Positions 20,403 through 28,917 are shown, counted from the stretch's first letter. The stretch: 34,655 bases of DNA from CAYLSO01 sp964386525 (GCA_964386525.1 CAYLSO010000084.1:1-34655); one strand, 5' to 3'. A program made the numbers and translations. Notes: generated from the sequence alone by a model not told the origin.

Positions 20403-20894
20403 ATGAGCGCAGATGCCGATCGGGCCATCGCCGGCGAGACCGTCGTCGCCGCGCCGGTGGAAGAAGTGTGGCGGGCGTGGACGACGAGCGACGGCGCGCA
20501 GACTTTCTTCGCGCCGCGCTGCCGTATCGAAGCGCGTCCGGGCGGGGCCTACGAGATCCTCTTCCTGCTCGACGCTCCGGCCGGCGAGCAGGGCTCGGAG
20601 GGCATGATCGTGATGGCCGTCCAGCCGCCGCGCCTGCTGGCCTTCACCTGGAACGCGCCGCCGAACCTGCCGCAGGCGCGCGGCCAGATGACACACGTGG
20701 TGATCCGCCTGGCGCCGGCGGGCGAGGGGAGCACCCGGGTGAAGCTGCGCCACGACGGCTGGGGCGAGGGCGGCGAGTGGGACGAGGCCTTCGCGTACTT
20801 CGACCGCGCCTGGAAGCGGACGGTGCTGCCGCGGCTCAAGCACCGCTTCGAGGTCGGGCCGATCGACTGGGCGGATCCGCCGGCACTGCCGTGA
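20403..20894 (+). CDS. SRPBCC (AHSA1-type) domain protein
   Basis: 163 residues. IAGETVVAAPVEEVWRAWTT is the first strand and helix of an AHSA1/START-like fold, then FFAPRCRIEARPGGAYEILF, GMIVMAVQPPRLLAFTWNAP, and the long C-terminal helix FDRAWKRTVLPRLKHRFE. It forms a hydrophobic ligand cavity; the ligand is unknown. AAAGGAG lies nine bases before ATG 20403, whereas ATG 20394 would touch it. A second SRPBCC gene is at 25597. Confidence 0.9.
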   Translation: MSADADRAIAGETVVAAPVEEVWRAWTTSDGAQTFFAPRCRIEARPGGAYEILFLLDAPAGEQGSEGMIVMAVQPPRLLAFTWNAPPNLPQARGQMTHVVIRLAPAGEGSTRVKLRHDGWGEGGEWDEAFAYFDRAWKRTVLPRLKHRFEVGPIDWADPPALP

Positions 20895-20921
20895 CGGGAC
20901 ACGGGCCCCGCCGCGCCGCCA

Positions 20922-20951
20922 TTGCGCCGGCCGGGGCCGGCGGTTTAGGCT
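20922..20951 (+). promoter_or_regulatory. Predicted promoter of the DUF2721 gene
   Basis: TTGCGC (20922-20927), 18-bp spacer, TAGGCT (20946-20951), 22 bases before ATG 20974. A similar TAGGCT box precedes aqpZ. The spacer contains a GCCGGCCGGGGCCGGC inverted repeat that might bind a regulator. Confidence 0.5.
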
Positions 20952-20973
20952 GCGGCCGACGACGGAGAACCGC

Positions 20974-21432
20974 ATGCCGCCCATGACCGTGACCGATCTC
21001 GTACCGATCCTACAGATGGCCATCGGCCCCGTAATCCTCATCTCGGGCGTCGGCCTGCTGCTGCTCTCCATGACCAACCGCCTGGGGCGCGTCGTGGACA
21101 CGGCGCGCGAGATGGCGGTGGCGGTGCGCGGCGCCGCGCCGGAGGAGAAGGCCAAGCTCACGGCGGAGCTGCGCATCCTGCTGCGGCGCGGACGGCTGGT
21201 GCGCTCGGCCATCTACCTGGCGTCGGTCAGCGTCCTGCTCGCCGCCGTCCTCATCATCGTGCTCTTCCTCACGGCGATCTTCGGGCTGCGCACCGCCCCG
21301 GTGATCATCGCCGTGTTCGCCTCCTGCATGGCAGCCCTGATCGGATCGCTCGTCTTTTTCATCAAGGACGTGAACCTCTCCCTGGTGGCGCTCAAGCTGG
21401 AGATGCTCGCCAACGGGGTCCTCGACGTCTGA
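20974..21432 (+). CDS. DUF2721 membrane protein
   Basis: 152 residues. The sequence IGPVILISGVGLLLLSMTNR, then LGRVVDTAREM and the basic helix LRILLRRGRLVRSAIYLAS, followed by two more membrane helices (about 82-102 and 106-128), is the standard DUF2721 layout with its NR-x-R-x-x-D signature. These are inner-membrane proteins of unknown role. The gene has its own likely promoter. Start could also be ATG 20983. Confidence 0.93.
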   Translation: MPPMTVTDLVPILQMAIGPVILISGVGLLLLSMTNRLGRVVDTAREMAVAVRGAAPEEKAKLTAELRILLRRGRLVRSAIYLASVSVLLAAVLIIVLFLTAIFGLRTAPVIIAVFASCMAALIGSLVFFIKDVNLSLVALKLEMLANGVLDV

Positions 21433-21489
21433 GCGGGGCGCGGCGCCGGGCGGCCCCGCCGCACCGTCCCGCCCACGATGAGGCCCGCG

Positions 21490-22782
21490 ATGAAGACCGC
21501 CACCCACCGGCTGCCCGGCCTGGTTCTCACCGACCACGTCTTCCAGGTGCCGCTCGACCACGCGCGGCCGCACGGCGACCGCCTGGAGGTCTTCGCCCGC
21601 CAGGTCGTGGCCCCCGGGCGCGAGGACGCGGCGCTGCCGTGGCTGCTCTTCCTGCAGGGCGGCCCGGGCTTCCCGGCGCCGCGGCCGGCCGGGCGGAGCG
21701 GCTGGCTGAAGCGGGCCCTGGCCGAGTACCGCGTGCTGCTGCTCGACCAGCGCGGCACCGGGCGCAGCGCGCCGGTGACCCCCCAGACCCTGGCCGGCCG
21801 GCGCGACGCGGCGGCGATGGCCGACTACCTCCGGCACTTCCGCGCCGACGCCATCGTGCGCGACGCGGAGCTCATCCGCCGCGAGCTGGCCGGCGCCGAC
21901 GCGCAATGGAGTGTGCTCGGCCAGAGCTTCGGCGGCTTCTGCGCCGCGCACTACCTGTCGGTCGCGCCCGAGGCCCTGCGCGAGGTGATCTTCACCGGGG
22001 GGCTGCCGCCGCTGGAGCGCTCGCCCGACGAGGTCTACCGCGCCACCTACCGCCGGGTGCTGGAGAAGAACCGCCTCTACTACGAGCGCTATCCGGACGA
22101 CGTCGAGCGGGCCGTGACGGTGGCCGACCACCTGGCGCGCCACGACGTGCACCTGCCCACGGGCGACCGGCTGTCGCCGCGGCGCTTCCAGCAGCTGGGC
22201 ATCAAGCTCGGCATGAGCGACGGCTTCGAGGCGGTGCACTACCTGCTCGAGGAGGCGTTCGTGGCCGGCGCCGACGGGCCGGAGATCGGCTACGGCTTCC
22301 TGCGCGGCCTGGAGAACGTCCAATCGTTCGACACCAACCCCATGTACGCCGTCCTGCACGAGGCCATCTACTGCCAGGGGCAGGCGTCGCGCTGGGCGGC
22401 CGAGCGGGTGCGCGGCGAGTTCCCGGAGTTCGAGCCGGAGCCGGGCCGGCCGCTGTGCTTCACCGGCGAGATGGTCTATCCGTGGATGTTCGACGAGTTC
22501 CGCCACTTGCGCCCGCTCAAGGAGGCGGCGGAGATCCTCGCCGCCGACGAGGGCTGGCCGCGCCTCTACGATCCGGAAACGCTGCGCGCCAACGCCGTGC
22601 CGTGCGTGGCGGCGGTCTACCACGGTGACATGTACGTGGAGCTCGAGTTCTCCGAGGAGACCGCGCGGCAGATCCGCGGCCTGCGGTTGTGGGTCACCGG
22701 CGAGCACGAACACAACGCGCTGCGCGCCGAGGGCGAGACGGTGCTCGGCCGGCTGCTGGCGATGCTGCGCGGCGAGGCCTGA
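21490..22782 (+). CDS. Proline iminopeptidase-like alpha/beta hydrolase
   Basis: 430 residues. LLFLQGGPGFPAPRP is the oxyanion HGGPG-like loop of S33 peptidases, LLLDQRGTGRSAPV the following turn, and SVLGQSFGGFCAAHYLSVAP the nucleophile elbow. The large lid region (150-290) is rich in acidic and aromatic residues, and TGEHEHNALRAEG near the C terminus supplies the catalytic His. The length matches bacterial aminopeptidases that release N-terminal proline or similar residues. I prefer ATG 21490 because GAGG lies six bases upstream; ATG 21478 is also in frame. Cytoplasmic, since no signal peptide is seen. Confidence 0.93.
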   Translation: MKTATHRLPGLVLTDHVFQVPLDHARPHGDRLEVFARQVVAPGREDAALPWLLFLQGGPGFPAPRPAGRSGWLKRALAEYRVLLLDQRGTGRSAPVTPQTLAGRRDAAAMADYLRHFRADAIVRDAELIRRELAGADAQWSVLGQSFGGFCAAHYLSVAPEALREVIFTGGLPPLERSPDEVYRATYRRVLEKNRLYYERYPDDVERAVTVADHLARHDVHLPTGDRLSPRRFQQLGIKLGMSDGFEAVHYLLEEAFVAGADGPEIGYGFLRGLENVQSFDTNPMYAVLHEAIYCQGQASRWAAERVRGEFPEFEPEPGRPLCFTGEMVYPWMFDEFRHLRPLKEAAEILAADEGWPRLYDPETLRANAVPCVAAVYHGDMYVELEFSEETARQIRGLRLWVTGEHEHNALRAEGETVLGRLLAMLRGEA

Positions 22783-22829
22783 GGGACCGCGCGGGCCTCC
22801 GCTCCGCGGCAGAAAGGACAGCGATCCGC

Positions 22830-23168
22830 ATGGACGACACCGTTCTCCTGATCACCCGCAACGGCATGGGCAGCGCGGAGGTCGAGCTCCAGCACCGGCT
22901 CCTCACCAACTACCTGAGGCTGCTGCTGGAGAACGGCACGCTGCCCGGGGCCATCTGCTTCTACACCGACGGGGTGCGGCTGGTGACCGAAGGCTCGCCG
23001 GTGCTGGAGCTGCTGCGCCAGCTGGAGGCGAAGGGGGTGCACCTCATCGTCTGCCAGACCTGCATCAACTACTTCGCGCTCGCCGACCGCGTGCGCGCCG
23101 GCGTGGTGGGCGGCATGGGCGACATCCTGGCCGCGCAAGCCAAGGCCGCGAAGGTCATCACCCTGTGA
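22830..23168 (+). CDS. DsrE-family protein, YedF C-domain-like
   Basis: 112 residues. VLLITRNGMGSAEVELQHRL starts the fold, then ICFYTDGVRLVTEGSPVLEL and VHLIVCQTCINYFALADRV, with Cys75 and Cys78 as a CxxC pair. This matches the DsrE-like half of YedF-type proteins linked to sulfur or selenium transfer, but the N-terminal TusA-like domain is absent. No selenium genes are nearby. AAAGGA precedes the ATG. Confidence 0.88.
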   Translation: MDDTVLLITRNGMGSAEVELQHRLLTNYLRLLLENGTLPGAICFYTDGVRLVTEGSPVLELLRQLEAKGVHLIVCQTCINYFALADRVRAGVVGGMGDILAAQAKAAKVITL

Positions 23169-23205
23169 GCGCGCGCCCGGCGGCGGGCGCGGCTGCGAGG
23201 CACCC

Positions 23206-23745
23206 ATGAGCTACTCCCCCAGTCCTCCGGAAGCCGGCGAGCACGCGGCGTACTACGCCGGGTACGTGAGCCAGGTGCCGGCCGGCGACGTGCTCGCGCA
23301 CCTCGAGAAGCAAGGGCGGGCCACGGTCGCGGCCCTGCGCGCCTTGACGCCGGCGCAGGCCGGCTCGCGCTACGCCCCCGGCAAGTGGAGCGTCGCCGAG
23401 GTGCTCGGGCACGTGATCGACGCCGAGCGGATCTTCGCGTACCGGGCGCTGCGCATCGGGCGCGGCGACGAGACCCCGCTGCCCGGGTTCGACCAGGACC
23501 GCTACGCGCCGGCGGGCGCCTTCGACCGCCGAGCGCCGGCGGAGATCGTCGAGGAGTTCGAGAGCGTGCGGCGCGCTACTTTGACGCTGCTGCGCGGCCT
23601 GCCCGAGGCGGCCTGGCGGCGGCGCGGCACGGCCAGCGACCAGCCGGTGACGGTGCGGGCGCTGGCCTACATCCTCGCCGGCCACGAGCTGCACCACCTC
23701 GGCGTGCTGCGCAGCAAGTACGGTCTGCCGCTGGGCGCCGGCTAG
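23206..23745 (+). CDS. DinB family protein
   Basis: 179 residues, four-helix DinB bundle. YAPGKWSVAEVLGHVIDAER carries the first metal-binding His, and AGHELHHLGVL the C-terminal His pair, which form the three-His nickel or zinc site. RALRIGRGDETPLPGFDQDR is the typical linker. Such proteins act as metal-dependent thiol transferases or are stress-induced. A relative is the C-terminal half of the fusion at 7190. Confidence 0.93.
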   Translation: MSYSPSPPEAGEHAAYYAGYVSQVPAGDVLAHLEKQGRATVAALRALTPAQAGSRYAPGKWSVAEVLGHVIDAERIFAYRALRIGRGDETPLPGFDQDRYAPAGAFDRRAPAEIVEEFESVRRATLTLLRGLPEAAWRRRGTASDQPVTVRALAYILAGHELHHLGVLRSKYGLPLGAG

Positions 23746-23770
23746 GAGCGGGCGCGCCGGAGGACCTGCG

Positions 23771-24547
23771 ATGGACGTGGTCGGCCACAACCGCAAGGCC
23801 TGGGACCACCAGGTGCGCATCGGAAACCGGTGGACCGTGCCGGTGGGCGCCGATGCGGTGGCGCGGGCCCGCGCCGGCGACTGGAGCGTGGTGCTGACTC
23901 CGACGCGGCCGGTGCCGCGCGCGTGGTTCGGCGAGCTGCGCGGGGCGCGCGTGCTCTGCCTGGCCTCGGGCGGCGGGCAGCAGGGGCCGATCCTGGCCGC
24001 GGCCGGCGCGGCGGTCACCGTGTTCGACAACTCGCCGGCGCAGCTGGCGCGCGACCGCGACGTGGCCGGGCGCGACGGGCTGGCGCTGATCTGCGAGCTG
24101 GGCGACATGGCCGACCTGTCGCGCTTCGGCGATGGGGCTTTCGACCTGATCTTCCATCCGGTGTCCAACGTCTTCGCGCCCGACATCCGGCCGGTGTGGC
24201 GCGAGGCGTTCCGCGTGCTGCGCCCCGGCGGGCGGCTGCTCGCCGGCTTCGCCAACCCGCTGCTCTTCCTCTTCGACGCCGAGAAGGAGGAGCGCGGCGA
24301 GTACGAAGTGCGCTTCGCGCTGCCCTACTCGGATCTCACGAGCCTCCCGCCGGAGGAGCTGGCGAAGCGGCTGGCGGCGGACGAGCCGCTGGAGTTCGGA
24401 CACTCGCTCGCCGACCAGATCGGCGGGCAGCTCGACGCCGGCTTCGGGCTCGCCGGCTTCTTCGAGGACGGCTGGCCGGACCGGCCGCTGGCCCGGTTCA
24501 CCCCTCTGTTCATCGCCACGCTGGCGGTCAAGTCGCCGGCGACTTAG
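23771..24547 (+). CDS. Class I SAM-dependent methyltransferase
   Basis: 258 residues. HNRKAWDHQVRIGNRWTVPV opens it, VLCLASGGGQQGPILAAAGA (61-80) is motif I, VTVFDNSPAQLARDRDVAGR motif II, and FRVLRPGGRLLAGFANPLLF the post-motif region. The Asn-x-x-Ala-Trp-Asp opening and Cys-Leu-Ala-Ser-Gly-Gly-Gly-Gln-Gln are a recognisable bacterial subfamily of unknown substrate. It lies 25 bases after the DinB gene, with GGAGGA before the ATG. Confidence 0.93.
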   Translation: MDVVGHNRKAWDHQVRIGNRWTVPVGADAVARARAGDWSVVLTPTRPVPRAWFGELRGARVLCLASGGGQQGPILAAAGAAVTVFDNSPAQLARDRDVAGRDGLALICELGDMADLSRFGDGAFDLIFHPVSNVFAPDIRPVWREAFRVLRPGGRLLAGFANPLLFLFDAEKEERGEYEVRFALPYSDLTSLPPEELAKRLAADEPLEFGHSLADQIGGQLDAGFGLAGFFEDGWPDRPLARFTPLFIATLAVKSPAT

Positions 24548-24576
24548 GCGCGGCGCGAGCCCGCCCCGAGGTGCGC

Positions 24577-25296
24577 ATGCAACCGGATCCCGGCAAGCTC
24601 CTGCACGCCATCGGTCTCAAGACGCCGCCGGTCGGCTTCTACGACGCGCCGGACCCGGCGCCGTTCGCGCCGGCGATGACCCCCGCGGCCGACCGCCGCG
24701 CGTGCATCTTCGCCTACTCCCGCCGCTGGTTCGAGGGCGCCTATCTCCACCTCACGAAGGAGAACTTCGGCTGCGGCGGCGCCGGGCGCTGCCTGTTCGG
24801 CGTCATGACCCGGACGCGCGACGAGTACATCCGTTTCCTGGCCGACGAGGAGGGGCTGAAGGCCTCGCGCGAGCTGATGGCGCAGTGGCTGGACGCGGCG
24901 CGGCCCTACCGGCAGGAGCACCCGCACCTGTTCTTCGGCCCGCTGCGCGCCGACCAGTACGACTACCTGAAGACGGTCACGTTCTACGTCAATCCCGACC
25001 AGCTGAGCATCCTGATGACCGGCGCGCAGTACCACAGCGCGCCCGGCGACGCGCCGCCGGTGGTGGCGCCCTTCGGCTCGGGGTGCATGCAGATGGGGCC
25101 GTGCTTCGCCGACCTCGCCGTCCCGCAGGCGCTGGTCGGCGCCACCGACGTGGCGATGCGCAGCTACCTGCCGTCTGATACCCTCGCCTTCACCGCCACC
25201 CAGCCGATGTTCGAGCGGCTCTGCTCGCTCGACGAGCGCAGCATCCTGTTCAAGCCGTTCTGGACGGACCTGCAGCGGGCGCGGCGCGGGACGTGA
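24577..25296 (+). CDS. DUF169 family protein
   Basis: 239 residues. GLKTPPVGFYDAP, ACIFAYSRRWFEGAYLHLTK, ENFGCGGAGRCLFGVM and GSGCMQMGPCFADLAVPQ are the conserved blocks of DUF169, with several cysteines (in FGCGGAGRC and GCMQMGPC) that could bind a metal or cluster. Function of the family is not established; it is often found in anaerobic or corrinoid settings. ATG 24577 was chosen; GTG 24571 is two codons upstream. Confidence 0.88.
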   Translation: MQPDPGKLLHAIGLKTPPVGFYDAPDPAPFAPAMTPAADRRACIFAYSRRWFEGAYLHLTKENFGCGGAGRCLFGVMTRTRDEYIRFLADEEGLKASRELMAQWLDAARPYRQEHPHLFFGPLRADQYDYLKTVTFYVNPDQLSILMTGAQYHSAPGDAPPVVAPFGSGCMQMGPCFADLAVPQALVGATDVAMRSYLPSDTLAFTATQPMFERLCSLDERSILFKPFWTDLQRARRGT

Positions 25297-25596
25297 TCGG
25301 GAGCGCCCTCCTGGCGGCGGCCCGGGCACGCGCCGGACCGACGGATCGTGCGGCAGAGGTGGGGGGGACCCTTCCGGAGCGGTCCGGCGGGGGGAAGTGA
25401 CCGGTCCGCAGATAGCCCTGGCGGCCAGCCCGCCGATGTGGCAAACTCATCGTCCGCTGGCTCTGGCCCCTGAGATGCGCGACACCCCTCTTTCGCGCGT
25501 GATCTCGGAGATGCGGCCGGGCCTGGCGCGCTGCCGGCCGGTCGCCGCCGCCCAGCGACGTGAGAGCAACTGGGATCCGCCGACGAGGAAGGTGCC
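25297..25596. other. 300-base interval without a gene
   Basis: No frame gives a recognisable protein, and I see no repeat or attC-like core. The stretch contains a G7 run near 25365. It may hold the promoter of the next gene, but I cannot point to convincing boxes. Confidence 0.5.
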
Positions 25597-26055
25597 ATGG
25601 TAACCCACTTGGCCGTGCGCGAATCCGTCGCTGCCCCACCCGACCAAGTGATGGCGGCGCTGACCGACTACGACCGCCTGCCGCACTGGATGCTGAACGT
25701 GGTGGGCTTCGAGAAGCTGACCGAAGGCCCGCTCGGGATCGGCTCGCGCTGGAAGCAGCTCCGCATGCGATTCGGCGAAGTTGCCGCGGACCTGAACGAG
25801 GTCGTGCGCCTGGAACCGCCGCGCTTCTTCGACGTGCACATCGTTTCGACCCGCGGGACCAGCGTGCGCGCCGATTATCTCTTCCGATTCGTGCTGGAGC
25901 CGGAGGCCGGCGGCACGAGCTTGACGGTAGGCCTCGAGGGCGAGACCACGGGCGTGGACTACGGGCCCTCCCCGGAGATGGTGGCGCATGCGGTGGCGGC
26001 CCTGGTCGCCGCCGATCTCGCCTCCCTGAAGCGCTACGTGGAAGGAACCGCTTGA
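25597..26055 (+). CDS. SRPBCC (polyketide cyclase-like) protein
   Basis: 152 residues. VTHLAVRESVAAPPDQVMAA with LTDYDRLPHWMLNVVGFEKL is the start of a SRPBCC domain of the Polyketide_cyc2 type, followed by GIGSRWKQLRM, EVVRLEPPRFFDVHIVSTRG and the C-terminal helix VAALVAADLASLKRYVEGTA. It has a hydrophobic cavity; the ligand is unknown. AGGAAGG lies just upstream. It is the second SRPBCC protein in the window. Confidence 0.92.
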   Translation: MVTHLAVRESVAAPPDQVMAALTDYDRLPHWMLNVVGFEKLTEGPLGIGSRWKQLRMRFGEVAADLNEVVRLEPPRFFDVHIVSTRGTSVRADYLFRFVLEPEAGGTSLTVGLEGETTGVDYGPSPEMVAHAVAALVAADLASLKRYVEGTA

Positions 26056-26110
26056 GGCCCGGACGGCGGGTCGCGGCGCCCGCCGGATCGCGGCAGCCGG
26101 GGGAAGGCGC

Positions 26111-26353
26111 CCCAGCTCGGACCTAGCCGAGCTGCTCGAGGTGGCGGCCTTCGCCGCCCACAAGCACCGCGCCCAGCGGCGCAAGGACGTGCACGCCTCC
26201 CCGTCCATCAACCACCCTACCCCGGCGGCCCGCGTCCTCATCGCCTACGGCGGCGTGGCGGACGTGGGGGTGCTCATGGCGGCGATCCTGCACGACACGA
26301 TCGAGGACACCGAGACGACGAATTCGCTACCTGGGGCGCGGCCAGGGCGGTAA
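26111..26353 (+). pseudogene. Truncated HD-domain (p)ppGpp hydrolase-like remnant
   Basis: The frame reads LAELLEVAAFAAHKHRAQRR, then KDVHASPSINHPTPAARVLI and GGVADVGVLMAAILHDTIED followed by TETT. These are the N-terminal helices of a MESH1/SpoT-type HD phosphohydrolase, with the first His (AHKHR), the His of INHP and the His-Asp pair (LHDT) with Glu-Asp. Homology stops after TETT and the frame ends within about 12 codons, whereas the family has about 180 residues. There is no start codon with an SD either. Confidence 0.75.
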
Positions 26354-26472
26354 CCTGTGCCCTCAAGATCGGGAGTTTTGCCAGCCGCGTCCACCCCGCG
26401 CGGCGGGCAGCGCGAGCTCGTTTCGGGGATCGTCCGACCGGCGGCCGGCGGCCGCGGCGGTGAGGAGGAAGC

Positions 26473-26886
26473 ATGCCGACCAACATCCGCAGGGTCGATT
26501 ACTACTACGCCACCGTCGAGAACCAGCCGGGCGAGGGCTACGAGTTGCTCGGCCAACTGGCCCAGGTGGGCATCAACTTGCTGGCCTTCACCGCCGTGCC
26601 CATGGGCCCGACGCGCACGCAGCTGGCGCTCTTCCCCGAGGACGGCTCCCGCATGGCCGAGGCGGCGCGCAAGGCCGGGATCGCCCTCGACGGGCCGCAC
26701 CGCGCGGTGCTCGTGCAAGACGACGACAAGCTGGGCGCGCTGGCGGGCATCCACGCCAAGCTCCACGAGTCGAGCGTGCACGTGTACGCCTCGAGTTGCG
26801 TGACCGACGGGCGCGGCAGCTTCGGCTACATCCTGTACATCCGCCCCGACGAGTACGAGCGGGCGGTCCGGGCCCTGCAGGTGTGA
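26473..26886 (+). CDS. ACT-domain-like protein
   Basis: 137 residues. RVDYYYATVENQPGEGYELL and GQLAQVGINLLAFTAVPMGP form an ACT-like beta-alpha unit, with a second one at VYASSCVTDGRGSFGYILYI. The pair suggests a tandem ACT fold as used to sense small molecules. No catalytic domain is attached. GAGGAGG is seven bases from the ATG. It is a known conserved bacterial group without assigned function. Confidence 0.85.
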   Translation: MPTNIRRVDYYYATVENQPGEGYELLGQLAQVGINLLAFTAVPMGPTRTQLALFPEDGSRMAEAARKAGIALDGPHRAVLVQDDDKLGALAGIHAKLHESSVHVYASSCVTDGRGSFGYILYIRPDEYERAVRALQV

Positions 26887-26911
26887 GCCGCGCCGCGGGG
26901 AGACGCGAGCG

Positions 26912-27259
26912 GTGATCTTCCTGCGGCTGCTTTCCGTCGTTCTCAGCCTGCTGGTGCTCGGCGCGCACTTCCTGCGGGCCGGCCAGGCGTTCCCCCTGGC
27001 GCTGGTCGCCGGGCTGCTCGTGCTGCTCTTCGTGCGCCGGGGCTGGGTGCCGCGCATCCTGCAGGCGGCGCTGCTGCTCGCCACCGTGGAGTGGGGGCGG
27101 ACCCTGTTCGCGTTCGCCGGAGAGCGGCTGCGCCGCGGGGAGCCGGTCGCGCGCCTCGTCGCCATCCTGACCGGCGTCGCGCTGCTCACGCTGCTGTCGG
27201 CCCTCATCTTGCGCGCCGCGCCGGTGAAGCGCTGGTACGCGGGCGACCGGGAGGAGTAA
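26912..27259 (+). CDS. Membrane protein of unknown function
   Basis: 115 residues, four hydrophobic segments: FLRLLSVVLSLLVLGAHFLR, FPLALVAGLLVLLFVRRGW, ILQAALLLATVEWGRTLFAF and RLVAILTGVALLTLLSALIL. The start is GTG with GGGGAGACGCGAGCG upstream. It is 25 bases after the ACT-like gene. The family looks like small conserved membrane proteins without assigned role. Confidence 0.75.
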   Translation: MIFLRLLSVVLSLLVLGAHFLRAGQAFPLALVAGLLVLLFVRRGWVPRILQAALLLATVEWGRTLFAFAGERLRRGEPVARLVAILTGVALLTLLSALILRAAPVKRWYAGDREE

Positions 27260-27413
27260 GCTCGGCCCCGTCCATGTCGAGACCCGGGCTCGCCTGCCCG
27301 CGCCGTTCCGTGCATCAATCCACCCTTCGGATACCGGCGGGCCGGGGCGCGGAAGTTCCCGCCGCCCCGGTTCGCCGCCGTGCACCTGTCCGTGCCGCTG
27401 GAGGATCACCCGC

Positions 27414-27764
27414 ATGACCGCGAACGCTGAGCTGCCCGAAGCGACCCCCGAGGTCCTCTCCGCGGCCGGGCTGGTGGACTACCAGCCCGGTTCCGTGGTC
27501 AGCCGCACCCTGGTCAAGAAGCCCACCGGCACGGTGACCGTGTTCGCCTTCGACGCCGGCGAGGGCCTGAGCGAGCACGCGGCGCCCTTCGATGCGTTGG
27601 TGGTCGGCCTCGACGGCGAGGCGCAGATCACCATCGACGGCCGCCCCTACGCCGTGCGCGGCGGCGAGCTGCTGCTGCTGCCCGCCAACCACCCGCACGC
27701 CGTGCGCGCCACGCAGCGCTTCAAGATGATGCTGGTGATGATCCGCGAACCCCGGCCGAGCTGA
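27414..27764 (+). CDS. Cupin-domain protein
   Basis: 116 residues. FAFDAGEGLSEHAAPFDALV, then VGLDGEAQITIDGRPYAVRG and ELLLLPANHPHAVRATQRFK form one cupin barrel. The metal residues are the His in SEHAAPFDAL, the usual acidic residue position filled by Asp, and the His in NHPHAV. It fits the small stand-alone cupin group often near stress genes. GGAGGATCACCCGC precedes the ATG. Confidence 0.9.
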   Translation: MTANAELPEATPEVLSAAGLVDYQPGSVVSRTLVKKPTGTVTVFAFDAGEGLSEHAAPFDALVVGLDGEAQITIDGRPYAVRGGELLLLPANHPHAVRATQRFKMMLVMIREPRPS

Positions 27765-27793
27765 GTCGGCGGCTCGCGAAAGCGCGGTCTCTC

Positions 27794-28165
27794 ATGGCCG
27801 AGCGGCCCACCGGCACCTACCAGCGGATCTACGCCGTCGTCCGCCGCATCCCGCGCGGCCGCGTGGCCACCTACGGCCAGGTGGCCGCCCTCGCCGGCTT
27901 CCCGCGGCAGCCGCGGCTGGCGGGTTACGCGCTGCACGCGCTACGCGACGAGCGCGCCGTGCCCTGGCACCGCGTGCTCAACGCGCAGGGTCGCATCAGC
28001 CTCATGCGCTCGGGCTCCGGCGCGGGGCTCACGCAGCGTTTGCGACTCGAGCAGGAAGGGGTGCGTTTCTCGGCCAGCGGCCGGGCGGACCTGAAGGTGT
28101 GCGGCTGGCGGCCGGCCGCCGTGGGCCGCCGCGGCGCTCCGCCCCGGCGGAGCGCCGCGCGATGA
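27794..28165 (+). CDS. Alkyltransferase-like (ATL) protein
   Basis: 123 residues of the MGMT/Ogt DNA-binding domain: YQRIYAVVRRIPRGRVATYG, QVAALAGFPRQPRLAGYALH and VPWHRVLNAQGRIS. The active-site Cys of true methyltransferases (PCHR) is replaced by Trp58 (PWHRV), the mark of ATL proteins, which bind O6-alkylguanine without removing the alkyl group and hand it to nucleotide excision repair. The C-terminal tail (VCGWRPAAVGRRGAPPRRSA) is longer and basic. The next gene overlaps its stop. Confidence 0.93.
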   Translation: MAERPTGTYQRIYAVVRRIPRGRVATYGQVAALAGFPRQPRLAGYALHALRDERAVPWHRVLNAQGRISLMRSGSGAGLTQRLRLEQEGVRFSASGRADLKVCGWRPAAVGRRGAPPRRSAAR

Positions 28166-28917
28166 CGGGCCGGCTGCGCGAAAGCGCCCTCCGCATTCTG
28201 CTGCTGGCGCCTTTCGCCGGCGCGATCCTCCACCTGCACGCCGCGCACGGCGTGGCCTACGACGCTTTCATCTTCGGCTCCGGCGCCTGGGGATTCGCCG
28301 TCGCGCTCAAGATGCTGCTCCACCACGGCGTGATCCGGCGCCTGCCGCACGCGGGCGACTGGCTCGGCCGGACGGCGCTCGCCAACGGCTTGGCCTCCGG
28401 AGTCTGCGAGCTGGGGATGGCGCTGGCGGCCTTCGCCTTCCTCGGCGGCCGCAGCTTCGCCGAGCTGCTCGCCTTCGGGATCGGGATCGGGACGATCGAG
28501 GCGTTCCTCGCGGCGACCCCCGGCGATCTCCTGCGCGGGACGAGCCTCGGGCCGGCCGCGGCCGAGCTGCAGCGCACCGTGGACGGGCTGACGGGCGGCG
28601 CGCGGCTCGTGCACCGGGACCTCCTGCCGATCGTCGAGCGCTGGACGGCCGCCGTCTTCCACATCGGCAGTCGCGGCCTGGTGTACATCACGTATGCGGC
28701 GGGGAACCCGCTGCCGTTCCTGCTGGCTCTCGCCGGCTTCGTCTACACCGACGGGTGGGCCGGGTACCGTCTGCTGTACTCGGGGCGGCTCGCCGACCTG
28801 GCGGTCCTGCGCCGATTCTACCTGGAGTTCGCCGGGCTGGCGGCCGGCCTGCTCCTGGCCTTCCTCTGGCTCTGGAGCCGGATGGCCGCAAGTCCCGCGC
28901 TCTCCGCGGCGGGGTAG
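28162..28917 (+). CDS. Membrane protein of unknown function
   Basis: 251 residues, about seven hydrophobic segments including LRILLLAPFAGAILHLHAAH, TALANGLASGVCELGMALAA, LLAFGIGIGTIEAFLAATPG and FYLEFAGLAAGLLLAFLWLW. Motifs such as YDAFIFGSGAWGFAVALKML suggest a polytopic inner-membrane protein, but I recognise no family. ATG overlaps the ATL gene's stop (ATGA), so the two are coupled. Whether this links it to DNA-damage response is unknown. Confidence 0.75.
   Translation: MTGRLRESALRILLLAPFAGAILHLHAAHGVAYDAFIFGSGAWGFAVALKMLLHHGVIRRLPHAGDWLGRTALANGLASGVCELGMALAAFAFLGGRSFAELLAFGIGIGTIEAFLAATPGDLLRGTSLGPAAAELQRTVDGLTGGARLVHRDLLPIVERWTAAVFHIGSRGLVYITYAAGNPLPFLLALAGFVYTDGWAGYRLLYSGRLADLAVLRRFYLEFAGLAAGLLLAFLWLWSRMAASPALSAAG

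Noticed and set aside
21010..22713. A very long open frame on the minus strand opposite DUF2721 and the iminopeptidase genes
   Set aside because: It is the mirror of GC-rich codon bias. The translation is low-complexity Arg/Ala/Gly/His without domains, while the plus strand encodes recognisable proteins.
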